Positions 43,765 through 54,046 of a stretch of DNA of 64,000 nt are shown one piece after another (position 1 is the stretch's first letter; each line of letters starts with the position of its first letter). The notes under the pieces are model-generated. The model saw nothing but the letters and a program-made list of their open reading frames with translations, was not told the DNA's origin and ran no database searches. This stretch comes from Streptomyces sp. Q6 (lineage in GTDB: Bacteria > Actinomycetota > Actinomycetes > Streptomycetales > Streptomycetaceae), in contig NZ_CP146022.1 in assembly GCF_036967205.1 (NCBI RefSeq), forward strand, positions 5,766,001-5,830,000, in the 5' to 3' direction. Position numbers and translations under genes: made by a program.

Positions 43765-43908
43765 CCCCACACCCGCCGGGAATAGTTCGGGCCCGACCCT
43801 CGTTTTGGGGGATACGGCCAGTCCTGGCAGACTGGTACGTCGGCTCCGGTTCACGCTCCCGTATCCCGCGGGTGGCGACCCGGCGCCCTCCCGAAACTAG
43901 GAGACACC

Positions 43909-44130
43909 TTGAAGCGCGACATCCACCCCGAGTACGTCGAGACGCAGGTCAGCTGCACCTGTGGCGCGTCGTTCACCACCCGTAGCACCATCTCGTCCGG
44001 CACCGTCCGTGCCGAGGTCTGCTCCGAGTGCCACCCGTTCTACACGGGCAAGCAGAAGATCCTCGACACCGGTGGCCGCGTGGCCCGCTTCGAGGCCCGC
44101 TTCGGCAAGGCTGCCGCTGCCAACAAGTAG
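43909..44130 (+). CDS. rpmE: 50S ribosomal protein L31 (zinc-binding form)
   Basis: A 73-residue protein starting at TTG 43909 with AGGAG upstream. Cys16, Cys18, Cys38 and Cys41 (CTC and CSEC) form the zinc site, so this is the zinc form rather than the Zur-controlled zinc-free paralogue. [11 protein letters not shown] and [21 protein letters not shown] are the family signatures. A strong terminator follows directly. Confidence 0.96.
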   Translation: MKRDIHPEYVETQVSCTCGASFTTRSTISSGTVRAEVCSECHPFYTGKQKILDTGGRVARFEARFGKAAAANK

Positions 44131-44139
44131 CGAGGCTTC

Positions 44140-44189
44140 AGCGCCGGTCTCCGGTGTCCCTGGTCAACGGGGACACCGGGACCGGCGCT
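44140..44189 (+). terminator. Hairpin terminator after rpmE
   Basis: Arms of about 20 bp, AGCGCCGGTCTCCGGTGTCC with its partner ending ACCGGCGCT, one bulged base, loop TGGTCAAC, followed by TTTG. Confidence 0.85.
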
Positions 44190-44250
44190 TTGCGGTGCAG
44201 CACCTTGTCTTTGGAATGACACAGCCTTCACGTACAAGCAGGAGCCGGAC

Positions 44251-45327
44251 ATGTTCGAGGCCGTCGAGGACCTGATCGGCGAGCACGCCGATCTGGAGAA
44301 GAAGCTCGCTGACCCGTCGGTCCACGCCGACCAGGCCAACGCGCGCAAGCTGAACAAGCGCTACGCCGAGCTCACCCCGATCGTCGCGACGTACCGCTCC
44401 TGGAAGCAGAACGGTGACGACATCGAGACGGCGAAGGAGTTCGCCGCCGACGACCCCGACTTCGTCGCCGAGGTCAAGGAACTCGAGAAGGCGCGCGAGG
44501 AGATCACCGAGAAGCTGCGGCTCCTGCTGGTGCCCCGCGACCCGTCCGACGACAAGGACGTGATCCTCGAGATCAAGGCCGGCGCGGGCGGCGACGAGTC
44601 CGCGCTGTTCGCCGGCGACCTGCTGCGCATGTACCTGCGGTACGCGGAGCGCGTCGGCTGGAAGACCGAGATCATCGACGCCACCGAGTCCGAGCTGGGC
44701 GGCTACAAGGACGTCCAGGTCGCCGTGAAGACCAAGGGCGGCAACGGCGCGACCGAGCCCGGCCAGGGCGTCTGGGCCCGCCTCAAGTACGAGGGCGGCG
44801 TGCACCGCGTGCAGCGTGTGCCGGCGACCGAGTCGCAGGGCCGCATCCACACCTCCGCCGCCGGCGTGCTCGTCACGCCCGAGGCCGAGGAGGTCGACGT
44901 CGAGATCAACATGAACGATCTGCGGATCGACGTGTACCGCTCCTCCGGTCCCGGTGGCCAGTCCGTCAACACGACCGACTCCGCCGTGCGCATCACGCAC
45001 ATTCCCACCGGAGTCGTCGCTTCCTGCCAGAACGAGAAGAGCCAGCTCCAGAACAAGGAGCAGGCGATGCGTATCCTGCGCTCCAGGCTCCTCGCAGCGG
45101 CGCAGGAGGAAGCGGAGCGGGAAGCCGCCGACGCCCGCCGCAGCCAGGTCCGCACCGTCGACCGCTCCGAGAAGATCCGTACGTACAACTTCCCGGAGAA
45201 CCGCATCTCGGACCACCGCGTCGGCTTCAAGGCGTACAACTTGGACCAGGTGCTCGACGGCGACCTCGACGCCATGATCCAGGCGTGCGTCGACGCGGAC
45301 TCGGCCGCCAAGCTCGCCGCCGCGTAA
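44251..45327 (+). CDS. prfA: Peptide chain release factor 1
   Basis: A 358-residue class I release factor reading UAA and UAG. The codon-recognition tripeptide Pro191-Ala-Thr193 ([13 protein letters not shown]) marks RF1, and the GGQ motif at 235-237 (GPGGQSVN) triggers peptidyl-tRNA hydrolysis. Gln237 is the methylation target of PrmC, encoded next. ATG 44251 is 62 bp after the rpmE terminator; ATP synthase and other core genes follow in the same direction. Confidence 0.97.
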   Translation: MFEAVEDLIGEHADLEKKLADPSVHADQANARKLNKRYAELTPIVATYRSWKQNGDDIETAKEFAADDPDFVAEVKELEKAREEITEKLRLLLVPRDPSDDKDVILEIKAGAGGDESALFAGDLLRMYLRYAERVGWKTEIIDATESELGGYKDVQVAVKTKGGNGATEPGQGVWARLKYEGGVHRVQRVPATESQGRIHTSAAGVLVTPEAEEVDVEINMNDLRIDVYRSSGPGGQSVNTTDSAVRITHIPTGVVASCQNEKSQLQNKEQAMRILRSRLLAAAQEEAEREAADARRSQVRTVDRSEKIRTYNFPENRISDHRVGFKAYNLDQVLDGDLDAMIQACVDADSAAKLAAA

Positions 45328-45374
45328 GACCTTCTGTACGTCCGTAAGTCCACAGCTCAGCCCGGAGGACCAGC

Positions 45375-46220
45375 GTGAACCTGCTGCTCGCGGAAGTGGC
45401 CCAGGCCACCCAGCGGCTGGCCGACGCCGGCGTGCCCTCGCCGCGCAACGACGCGGAAGAGCTCGCCGCGTTCGTGCACGGCGTCAAGCGGGGCGAGCTG
45501 CACACCGTCAAGGACGTGGACTTCGACGCCCGCTACTGGGAGGTGACCGCGCGCCGCGAGGCGCGCGAGCCGCTCCAGCACATCACCGGCCGCGCCTACT
45601 TCCGCTACCTGGAGCTCCAGGTAGGACCCGGCGTCTTCGTGCCGCGCCCGGAGACCGAGTCGGTCGTCGGCTGGGCCATAGACGCCGTCCGCGCGATGGA
45701 CGTCGTCGAACCGCTCATCGTCGACCTGTGCACCGGCTCGGGCGCCATCGCGCTCGCGCTCGCGCAGGAGGTGCCGCGCTCGCGCGTGCACGCCGTGGAG
45801 CTGTCCGAGGACGCCCTGAAGTGGACGCGGAAGAACGTCGAGGGGTCCAGGGTCGACCTGCGCCAGGGAGACGCCCTGGAGGCCTTCCCCGACCTCGACG
45901 GCCAGGTCGACCTCGTCGTCTCGAACCCGCCGTACATCCCGCTCACCGAGTGGGAGTACGTGGCTCCCGAGGCCCGCGACTACGACCCGGACATGGCGCT
46001 GTTCTCCGGCGAGGACGGCCTCGACCTGATCCGCGGCATCGAGCGCACCGCCCACCGGCTGCTCCGCCCCGGCGGGGTCGTCGTCATCGAGCACGCGGAC
46101 ACCCAGGGCGGCCTGGTGCCGTGGATCTTCACCGAGGAGCGGGGCTGGGCCGACGCGGCCGACCACCCGGACCTCAACAACCGGCCTCGGTTCGCGACCG
46201 CCCGCAAGGCGATGCCGTGA
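45375..46220 (+). CDS. prmC: Release factor glutamine methyltransferase
   Basis: A 281-residue SAM-dependent enzyme that N5-methylates the GGQ glutamine of RF1 and RF2. The helical N-terminal recognition domain runs to about residue 80, then FVPRPETE, motif I DLCTGSGAIALALA and the catalytic NPPY at 184-187. GTG 45375 has GGAGGA. It is 47 bp after its substrate gene prfA. The stop overlaps the GTG of a tiny ORF. Confidence 0.95.
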   Translation: MNLLLAEVAQATQRLADAGVPSPRNDAEELAAFVHGVKRGELHTVKDVDFDARYWEVTARREAREPLQHITGRAYFRYLELQVGPGVFVPRPETESVVGWAIDAVRAMDVVEPLIVDLCTGSGAIALALAQEVPRSRVHAVELSEDALKWTRKNVEGSRVDLRQGDALEAFPDLDGQVDLVVSNPPYIPLTEWEYVAPEARDYDPDMALFSGEDGLDLIRGIERTAHRLLRPGGVVVIEHADTQGGLVPWIFTEERGWADAADHPDLNNRPRFATARKAMP

Positions 46221-46282
46221 CCGACGTATTTCATCCCTTTGAGCTGTACGCAGAGCAGTACGCAGAGCAGGAGGCCCGCTAA
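46217..46282 (+). CDS. 21-residue ORF coupling prmC to tsaC
   Basis: GTG 46217 overlaps the prmC stop (GTGA); the ORF ends with TAA directly touching the tsaC ATG at 46283. The peptide is VTDVFHPFELYAEQYAEQEAR; its YAEQ repeat comes from two tandem copies of TACGCAGAGCAG at 46249-46272. The last codons contain GCAGGAGG, a good ribosome site for tsaC. It may be a translational coupler rather than a functional peptide. No known family. Confidence 0.5.
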   Translation: MTDVFHPFELYAEQYAEQEAR

Positions 46283-46930
46283 ATGGCACGGCGTTACGAC
46301 ACCAACGACGCGACCGACCGCGCTACCGGTCTGCGTGAAGCCGCGTCCGCCGTCCGCCGCGGCGAACTCGTCGTGCTGCCCACCGACACCGTCTACGGGA
46401 TCGGCGCGGACGCGTTCACGCCCGAGGCGGTCGGTGACCTCCTGGAGGCCAAGGGCCGGGGCCGCAACATGCCCAGCCCCGTCCTGATCGGCTCGCCGAA
46501 CACGCTGCACGGCCTCGTCACGGACTTCTCCGAGATGGCCTGGGAGCTCGTCGACGCGTTCTGGCCGGGCGCCCTGACGATCGTCGCCAAGCACCAGCCG
46601 TCCCTCCAGTGGGACCTCGGGGAGACCCGTGGCACCGTCGCCGTGCGCATGCCGCTGCACCCGGTCGCCATCGAGCTGCTCACCGAGGTCGGCCCGATGG
46701 CCGTGTCCTCCGCGAACCTGACCGGCCACCGCGCCCCCGAGGACTGTGACGCCGCGCAGGAGATGCTCGGCGACTCCGTCTCCGTGTACCTCGACGGCGG
46801 CCCGACCCCGGGCATCGTCCCGTCGTCCATCGTCGACGTGACGGGCAAGGTGCCGGTGCTGCTGCGCGCGGGCTCCCTCAGCGCCGAGGAGCTGCGCAAG
46901 GTGGTACCCGACCTCGAGGTGGCGAATTGA
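46283..46930 (+). CDS. tsaC: L-threonylcarbamoyladenylate synthase (Sua5/YwlC/TsaC family)
   Basis: A 215-residue YrdC-domain protein that makes threonylcarbamoyl-AMP from Thr, bicarbonate and ATP for the t6A37 modification of ANN-decoding tRNAs. Family blocks: VVLPTDTVYGIGADAF, KGRGRNMPSPVLI, FWPGALTIVAKHQ, TVAVRMPLHP and SSANLTGHRAP. It lacks the C-terminal Sua5 domain, so it is the short type. The ATG touches the stop of the 21-codon ORF, and the stop overlaps the next TTG. Confidence 0.93.
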   Translation: MARRYDTNDATDRATGLREAASAVRRGELVVLPTDTVYGIGADAFTPEAVGDLLEAKGRGRNMPSPVLIGSPNTLHGLVTDFSEMAWELVDAFWPGALTIVAKHQPSLQWDLGETRGTVAVRMPLHPVAIELLTEVGPMAVSSANLTGHRAPEDCDAAQEMLGDSVSVYLDGGPTPGIVPSSIVDVTGKVPVLLRAGSLSAEELRKVVPDLEVAN

Positions 46931-47598
46931 CCGCCCCTGAGACGGGGCGTGGCATAGGCAACGAGGCCGTCGTGTACGGGGAGCCCCCGGTGCTCCCCGG
47001 CGATTCCTTCCGCATCCTCCACGTCAGCACCGGCAACGTCTGCCGCTCGCCGATCACCGAGCGGCTGACCAGGCATGCCCTGGCGGACCGCCTCGGTGAT
47101 CCGCTGGCCGGCGGCCTCGTCGTGGAGAGCGCGGGCACCTGGGGCCACGAGGGCGCCCCGATGGAGGCCAACGCCGAGACGGTCCTCGCCGACTTCGGCG
47201 CCGACCCCTCCGGTTTCGTCGGGCGTGAACTCCTCGACGACCACGTCATAAGGGCCGACCTGGTCCTGACCGCGACCCGGGACCACCGGGCGCAGGTCAT
47301 CTCCATGGGGCACAGCGCGGGCCTGCGCACGTTCACCCTGAAGGAGTTCACGCGCCTCGTACGGGCCATAGACCCGGCGACCCTCCCCGACCCGCTGGAC
47401 GGCGGCGTGGTGGAGCGTGCGCGGGCCTTGGTGCGCGCCGCGGCGGCTCTACGCGGGTGGCTCCTGGCCCCGTCCGTGGAGGCGGACGAGGTCTACGACC
47501 CGTACGGCGCCCCGCTGCCGTTCTTCCGGTCGGTGGGCTCCGAGATCAACGAGGCGCTCGACCCGGTGGTCGCGGCGCTCACGGGCGTCGTCAAGTAG
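46927..47598 (+). CDS. Low-molecular-weight protein-tyrosine-phosphatase homologue lacking the catalytic Cys
   Basis: A 223-residue protein starting at TTG 46927, which overlaps the tsaC stop (TTGA). The phosphate loop reads VSTGNVCRSP: Ser34 stands where LMW-PTPs have the nucleophilic Cys (normally C-T-G-N-x-C-R-S), while Cys39 and Arg40 remain. The general-acid block DPYG is kept around Asp191. It should bind phosphotyrosine- or arsenate-like ligands but not form the usual thiophosphate intermediate. There is a 25-residue N-terminal extension. I recall the same loop in orthologues, so it may be a conserved pseudophosphatase in Streptomyces. Confidence 0.88.
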   Translation: MTAPETGRGIGNEAVVYGEPPVLPGDSFRILHVSTGNVCRSPITERLTRHALADRLGDPLAGGLVVESAGTWGHEGAPMEANAETVLADFGADPSGFVGRELLDDHVIRADLVLTATRDHRAQVISMGHSAGLRTFTLKEFTRLVRAIDPATLPDPLDGGVVERARALVRAAAALRGWLLAPSVEADEVYDPYGAPLPFFRSVGSEINEALDPVVAALTGVVK

Positions 47599-47688
47599 TC
47601 CCCCTCCGGCGGCGACCCCGGGCGGCCCGCCCCCTTCGGATCTACATTGGAAGGCACCCACCTCCCACCGCGAGGCCCGGAGCCGAAG

Positions 47689-48957
<1,269 letters not shown>

Positions 48958-49114
48958 CGGGTAGGCGGGCTCTCGGGACACTCGCGGTACGTCGCCACGA
49001 CGCAACCGGAACGTCACTCGTGCAACCATCGTCGCTACCCGGAAGTCCTCAACCTCAACCACGCGAAGCTAGGGTGTGGGGCTGAGATGGCCAGCGATAC
49101 CTGTGGGGAAGCCC

Positions 49115-50443
49115 GTGCGTGAATACCTGCTGACGCTCTGCATCACGGCCGCGGTGACCTATCTGCTCACAGGCCCGGTGCGGAAGTTCGCGATCGTGGC
49201 CGGCGCCATGCCGGAGATCCGGGCACGAGACGTGCACCGGGAGCCCACACCGCGGCTCGGCGGTATCGCCATGTTCTTCGGACTGTGCGCGGGCCTCCTG
49301 GTCGCCGACCACCTGGCCAACCTGGACAAGGTCTTCGAGTCGTCGAACGAGCCGCGGGCGCTGCTCTCCGGAGCCGCCCTGATCTGGCTGATCGGCGTCC
49401 TGGACGACAAGTTCGAGATCGACGCGCTCATCAAGCTCGGCGGCCAGATGATCGCCGCCGGCGTCATGGTCATGCAGGGTCTGACGATCCTGTGGCTGCC
49501 GATCCCGGGCGTCGGCACGGTCTCCCTGACGCAGTGGCAGGGCACGCTCCTCACGGTCGCCCTCGTCGTCATCACGATCAACGCCGTGAACTTCGTGGAC
49601 GGGCTCGACGGCCTGGCGGCGGGCATGGTGTGCATCGCCGCCGCGGCGTTCTTCCTGTACGCGTACCGGATCTGGTACGGCTACGGCATCGAGGCCGCCG
49701 CCCCCGCGACGCTGTTCGCGGCGATCCTGATGGGCATGTGCCTGGGCTTCCTGCCGCACAACATGCACCCCGCGCGGATCTTCATGGGCGACTCGGGCTC
49801 GATGCTCATCGGCCTGGTCCTCGCGGCCGGCGCCATCTCCATGACGGGCCAGATCGACCCGGACGCCCTCAAGCTCAACCTCGGCGGCTCCACCCGTGAC
49901 ACCACGCACGCGATGCTCCCGGTCTTCATCCCGCTCGTGATGCCGCTCACGATCATCGCGATCCCGTTCGCCGACCTGGTGCTCGCGATCGTGCGCCGCA
50001 CCTGGAACGGCCAGTCGCCGTTCGCCGCCGACCGCGGGCATCTGCACCACCGGCTCCTGGAGATCGGCCACTCGCACTCCCGCGCGGTGCTGATCATGTA
50101 CTTCTGGTCGGGTCTCATCGCCTTCGGCGCGGTCGCGTACTCGGTGCACTCGGCCTCGGGGATGTGGGTCGTGCTCACGATCGTCGCGCTGAGCTTCGTC
50201 GGTCTGGTGCTGCTCCTGCTGCCGCGCTTCACGCCGCACGCCCCGCGCTGGGCCGAGCACTTGGTGCCGCCGCGCTACCGGCGCCGCCGTCGTACGGCCG
50301 TGGCGGAGGAGCCGTACGAGGCCACGGAGCAGGGCGACGACGAACCGGAGCGCACGCCGATTCCGGCAGGAGTCAACGGGGCGACGGCAATTGGCGCTCG
50401 TTCGCGGTTCACGGATCGGCGTAAGGCGGGATCGTCGCGTTGA
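49115..50443 (+). CDS. MraY/WecA-family undecaprenyl-phosphate glycosyl-1-phosphate transferase
   Basis: A 442-residue integral membrane protein with about eleven segments. Catalytic cytoplasmic motifs: VLDDKFEID (the adjacent Asp pair), NAVNFVDGLDGLAAG, FMGDSGSMLIG and DRGHLHHRLLEIGHS (the His cluster). It would move GlcNAc-1-phosphate from UDP-GlcNAc to undecaprenyl phosphate for teichoic or other wall polymers. GTG 49115 with GGGGAAG was chosen. The last 70 residues are a charged cytoplasmic tail. MraY proper is elsewhere in the dcw cluster, so a WecA role is more likely. Confidence 0.9.
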   Translation: MREYLLTLCITAAVTYLLTGPVRKFAIVAGAMPEIRARDVHREPTPRLGGIAMFFGLCAGLLVADHLANLDKVFESSNEPRALLSGAALIWLIGVLDDKFEIDALIKLGGQMIAAGVMVMQGLTILWLPIPGVGTVSLTQWQGTLLTVALVVITINAVNFVDGLDGLAAGMVCIAAAAFFLYAYRIWYGYGIEAAAPATLFAAILMGMCLGFLPHNMHPARIFMGDSGSMLIGLVLAAGAISMTGQIDPDALKLNLGGSTRDTTHAMLPVFIPLVMPLTIIAIPFADLVLAIVRRTWNGQSPFAADRGHLHHRLLEIGHSHSRAVLIMYFWSGLIAFGAVAYSVHSASGMWVVLTIVALSFVGLVLLLLPRFTPHAPRWAEHLVPPRYRRRRRTAVAEEPYEATEQGDDEPERTPIPAGVNGATAIGARSRFTDRRKAGSSR

Positions 50444-50715
50444 CCGGGACGTCCGTGGCGGGTCGAAATGGCTCCAATACCAGACAAGTTGACCGTTCGA
50501 GCGCACACACGCGCAGGTTCCCCCTCACGTGTGACGGTTGGCACACCATCTAGGTAAAGACCGCATCAAATAGTTTGTGATACCGTTCACGAGACCCGGG
50601 GATAGAGCCGAAGGACCGTAGTGCGACGGTCTATTGGCCCGAAGTTCCCTCTCGGCCCCGGACTACGCTCGTCCATGACGACACCCTGCCCCCATCAAAA
50701 AGCGGAGCTGCCGCC
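50444..50715 (+). promoter_or_regulatory. Upstream region of the ATP synthase operon
   Basis: A 272-bp gap with the lowest GC content of the region at 50545-50590. TTGACC at 50489 and TAGGTA at 50552 are box-like but not correctly spaced to each other; TGTGAC-N15-TAGGTA is the best pair near 50531-50557. I cannot place the start site. Confidence 0.35.
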
Positions 50716-51165
50716 ATGCCGTCCAACGACGCACGGACCCTTCTTCAAGCCCTCGTACCCACCGCCATCGCCGGCGTGATTGCCGCGGTGATCAGTGGTG
50801 TGGTTGCGGGTGGCAAGGGGGCCATCGGTGCGGTCGTCGGGACGCTGCTGGTCATCGCTTTCATGGGACTTGGGCAGTTCGTCCTCTTCAGGACGGCCAA
50901 ATCGCTTCCGCAGCTGTTCCAGGCGATGGGCATGATGCTCTACGTCGCTCAGCTGCTGCTGCTCCTCATCTTCGTGGCTGTCTTCAAGGACACCACGCTG
51001 TTCAACCCCCGGGCCTTCGCCGCCACCCTCGTGGCCACGACCGTCGTGTGGATGGGCTTCCAGGCCCGCGCGCACCTCAAGGCGAAGGTCTTCTACGTCG
51101 ATCCCGATTCGGCGAGCGCCTCAACCACCAGCGAGAACCCCGAGAAGACCGGGTCTTCGTCGTGA
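50716..51165 (+). CDS. atpI: ATP synthase protein I
   Basis: A 149-residue membrane protein with four hydrophobic segments (about 13-32, 37-58, 72-95 and 102-120) and a charged, Ser-rich tail. Position directly before atpB and the QALVPTAIAGVIAAVISG start match AtpI, which assists c-ring assembly or Mg uptake in other bacteria. It opens the operon atpIBEFHAGDC. Confidence 0.88.
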   Translation: MPSNDARTLLQALVPTAIAGVIAAVISGVVAGGKGAIGAVVGTLLVIAFMGLGQFVLFRTAKSLPQLFQAMGMMLYVAQLLLLLIFVAVFKDTTLFNPRAFAATLVATTVVWMGFQARAHLKAKVFYVDPDSASASTTSENPEKTGSSS

Positions 51166-51390
51166 CGGGTAGGGGCGGGATAAAGGGGCGATCGGGATGC
51201 TGCTATCGTCCGGTGCCAACTGCGGCATCGCTGGCGCGGGCATCTGAGCTGACGCCTGCACGATCGCGAGGCTCATTGCCTGCCCGCCGCCCCCACACCC
51301 GAAACACCAGACCGGTGCCGATCCGCGGCTGCGCGCCGCACCGACACAACGAGGTTGCCGTACTTATGCGTCACGCCGAAGGAGCCCGCG

Positions 51391-52209
51391 GTGAGTGCTG
51401 ACACGACCCAGCTCGCGTTTGACTGGAGCTGTCGGATCATGTCCGACAACGGGTGTGGCTTCCCGGCGCCGGGCCTGCACTCCTTCCTGTTCCAGCCGAT
51501 CTTCACCATCGGCGGGTTCGAGTTCAACAAGGTGATGCTGCTCGCCCTGCTGACCTCGCTCGTGGTCGTGAGCTTCTTCTACGCCGCGTTCGGTCGCGCC
51601 AAGGTCGTCCCGGGCAAGGCCCAGATGATCGGCGAGGCCGGCTACGACTTCGTGCGCCGCAGCATCGTCTACGAGACGCTCGGCAAGCGCGAGGGCGAGA
51701 AGTACGTCCCGCTGATGGTCTCGCTGTTCTTCTTCGTGTGGATCATGAACGTCTGGTCCGTGATCCCGCTGGCGCAGTTCCCGGTCGCCTCGGTCATCGC
51801 GTACCCGGCGGTCCTCGCGATCATCGTCTACGTGCTGTGGGTCTCGCTGACCTTCAAGCGCCACGGCTTCGTCGGCGGCTGGAAGAACATCGTCGGCTAC
51901 GACCCGTCGCTCGGCCCGATCAAGTGGCTGGTCTCGTTCATCGAGTTCTTCTCGAACCTGCTGGTCCGCCCGTTCACGCACGCGGTGCGACTCTTCGCCA
52001 ACATGTTCGCCGGTCACCTCATGCTGGTCATGTTCACGGTCGCCTCCTGGTACCTGCTGAACGGCTGGATGGTCCCGGCCGCGGGCGTCTCGTTCGTCAT
52101 GACGATCGTCATGATCCTCTTCGAGCTTTTCGTGCAGGCCGTCCAGGCGTACGTCTTCGTGCTCCTCGCCTGCTCGTACATCCAGGGCGCGCTCGCCGAG
52201 CACCACTGA
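51391..52209 (+). CDS. atpB: ATP synthase Fo subunit a
   Basis: A 272-residue membrane protein with five or six segments that forms the proton half-channels. Arg200 in HAVRLFANMFAGH is the essential stator arginine; SFIEFFSNLLVRPFTHAVRL and ELFVQAVQAYVFVLLA are the conserved helices. GTG 51391 follows AAGGAG; an upstream TTG at 51355 has no such site. Confidence 0.96.
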   Translation: MSADTTQLAFDWSCRIMSDNGCGFPAPGLHSFLFQPIFTIGGFEFNKVMLLALLTSLVVVSFFYAAFGRAKVVPGKAQMIGEAGYDFVRRSIVYETLGKREGEKYVPLMVSLFFFVWIMNVWSVIPLAQFPVASVIAYPAVLAIIVYVLWVSLTFKRHGFVGGWKNIVGYDPSLGPIKWLVSFIEFFSNLLVRPFTHAVRLFANMFAGHLMLVMFTVASWYLLNGWMVPAAGVSFVMTIVMILFELFVQAVQAYVFVLLACSYIQGALAEHH

Positions 52210-52530
<321 letters not shown>

Positions 52531-52568
52531 TCACCTCTTACTGACACGATTCGACGAAAGGCACTGAT

Positions 52569-53117
52569 GTGATCGCCAACCTGGTTGCACTCGCGGCCGA
52601 GGAGGAGCAGAACCCGCTCATCCCGCCCGGCCCCGAGCTGCTCGTCGGCACCCTTGCCTTCGCCATCGTCTTCTTCTTCTTCGCCAAGAAGCTCCTCCCG
52701 CGTATCAACAAGACGCTGGAAGAGCGCCGCGAGCTGATCGAAGGCGGTATCGAGAAGGCCGAGGCCGCTCAGACCGAGGCACAGAGCGTTCTTGAGCAGT
52801 ACAAGGCTCAGCTCGCCGAGGCCCGGCACGAGGCCGCGCGGCTGCGCCAGGAGGCGCAGGAGCAGGGCGCCACGCTCATCGCCGAGATGCGTGCGGAAGG
52901 CCAGCGGCAGCGTGAGGAAATCATCGCCGCCGGTCACGCCCAGATCGAGGCCGACCGCAAGGCCGCCTCTCAGGCGCTGCGTCAGGACGTCGGCCAGCTG
53001 GCCACCGACCTGGCCGGCAAGCTGGTCGGCGAGTCGCTGGACGACTACGCCCGGCAGTCGCGCACCATCGACCGCTTCCTCGACGAGCTCGAGGAGAAGG
53101 CCGAGGCCGCTCGATGA
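52569..53117 (+). CDS. atpF: ATP synthase Fo subunit b
   Basis: A 182-residue peripheral-stalk subunit: a short polar N-terminus, one membrane helix (LLVGTLAFAIVFFFFAKKLL) and a long right-handed coiled coil of Glu, Ala, Gln and Arg. GTG 52569 has GAAAGG upstream. Its stop overlaps the atpH ATG (ATGA). Confidence 0.96.
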   Translation: MIANLVALAAEEEQNPLIPPGPELLVGTLAFAIVFFFFAKKLLPRINKTLEERRELIEGGIEKAEAAQTEAQSVLEQYKAQLAEARHEAARLRQEAQEQGATLIAEMRAEGQRQREEIIAAGHAQIEADRKAASQALRQDVGQLATDLAGKLVGESLDDYARQSRTIDRFLDELEEKAEAAR

Positions 53118-53935
53118 CCGCCCACGGAGCGAGCCGCGAGGCCCTCGCCGCCGCGCGAGAGCGTCTGGACGCGCTGACCGACTCCACGTCGGTCGACGCC
53201 AGGACGCTCGCCGGTGACCTGGCCGCGGTGACCGCGCTGTTCGACCGCGAGGTGTCGCTGCGTCGGGTCCTGACCGACCCGGCGCAGGCCGGCGACGCCA
53301 AGGCCGAGCTTGCGAACCGCCTGCTCGGCGGCCTGCTCGGCGGCGAAGCCGTCGACCTGGTGTCCGGTCTGGTCCGCTCCCGCTGGTCGGCCTCGCGCGA
53401 CCTGGTCGACTCCATCGAGGAGCTGGCCAACACCGCGGACCTCACCGCGGCGCAGAAGAGCGGCGAGCTGGACGACGTCGAGGACGAGCTGTTCCGGTTC
53501 GACCGGATCGTCTCCTCCAACGCCGCGCTGCGTGCCGCGCTGACCGACAAGGGCGCCTCGGCCTCGGCCAAGGCCTCCCTGGTCAAGGAGCTTCTGGGTG
53601 GCCGGGCCAAGCCCACCACCGAGCGGCTCGTCGAGCGTCTTGTGACCGCGCCCCGGGGACGTAGCCTGGAAGCGGGACTCGAGTCCCTCTCCAAGCTCGC
53701 CGCCGAGCGCCGGGAGCGCATGGTGGCGACCGTCACCACGGCGGTCCCGCTGACGGACTCGCAGAAGCAGCGCCTGGGTGCGTCCCTGGCGAAGCTCTAC
53801 GGGCGTCAGATGCACCTCAACCTGGACGTGGACCCCGAGGTCCTCGGCGGGATCAAGGTGCAGGTGGGCGACGAGGTCATCAACGGCTCCATCGCGGACC
53901 GCATCGAGGACGCCAGCCGCCGCATGGCCGGCTGA
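53114..53935 (+). CDS. atpH: ATP synthase F1 subunit delta
   Basis: A 273-residue stalk subunit, longer than the roughly 180 residues of E. coli delta, as usual in Actinobacteria. The N-terminal helical part is extended; the C-terminal part ends with RQMHLNLDVDPEVLGGIKVQVGDEVINGSI, the delta signature. The stem GGGGCTGACCCC lies in the 111-bp gap before atpA. Confidence 0.95.
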   Translation: MTAHGASREALAAARERLDALTDSTSVDARTLAGDLAAVTALFDREVSLRRVLTDPAQAGDAKAELANRLLGGLLGGEAVDLVSGLVRSRWSASRDLVDSIEELANTADLTAAQKSGELDDVEDELFRFDRIVSSNAALRAALTDKGASASAKASLVKELLGGRAKPTTERLVERLVTAPRGRSLEAGLESLSKLAAERRERMVATVTTAVPLTDSQKQRLGASLAKLYGRQMHLNLDVDPEVLGGIKVQVGDEVINGSIADRIEDASRRMAG

Positions 53936-54046
53936 CACCTCACCACGTACGACTACGGCCCTAGTTGGGCCGTGCAGAGGATTCCTGGGGGCTGACCCCA
54001 GACCCCAAGAACACTTCGGGCCCAACAAGGAGAGCAGGGAACCCAG

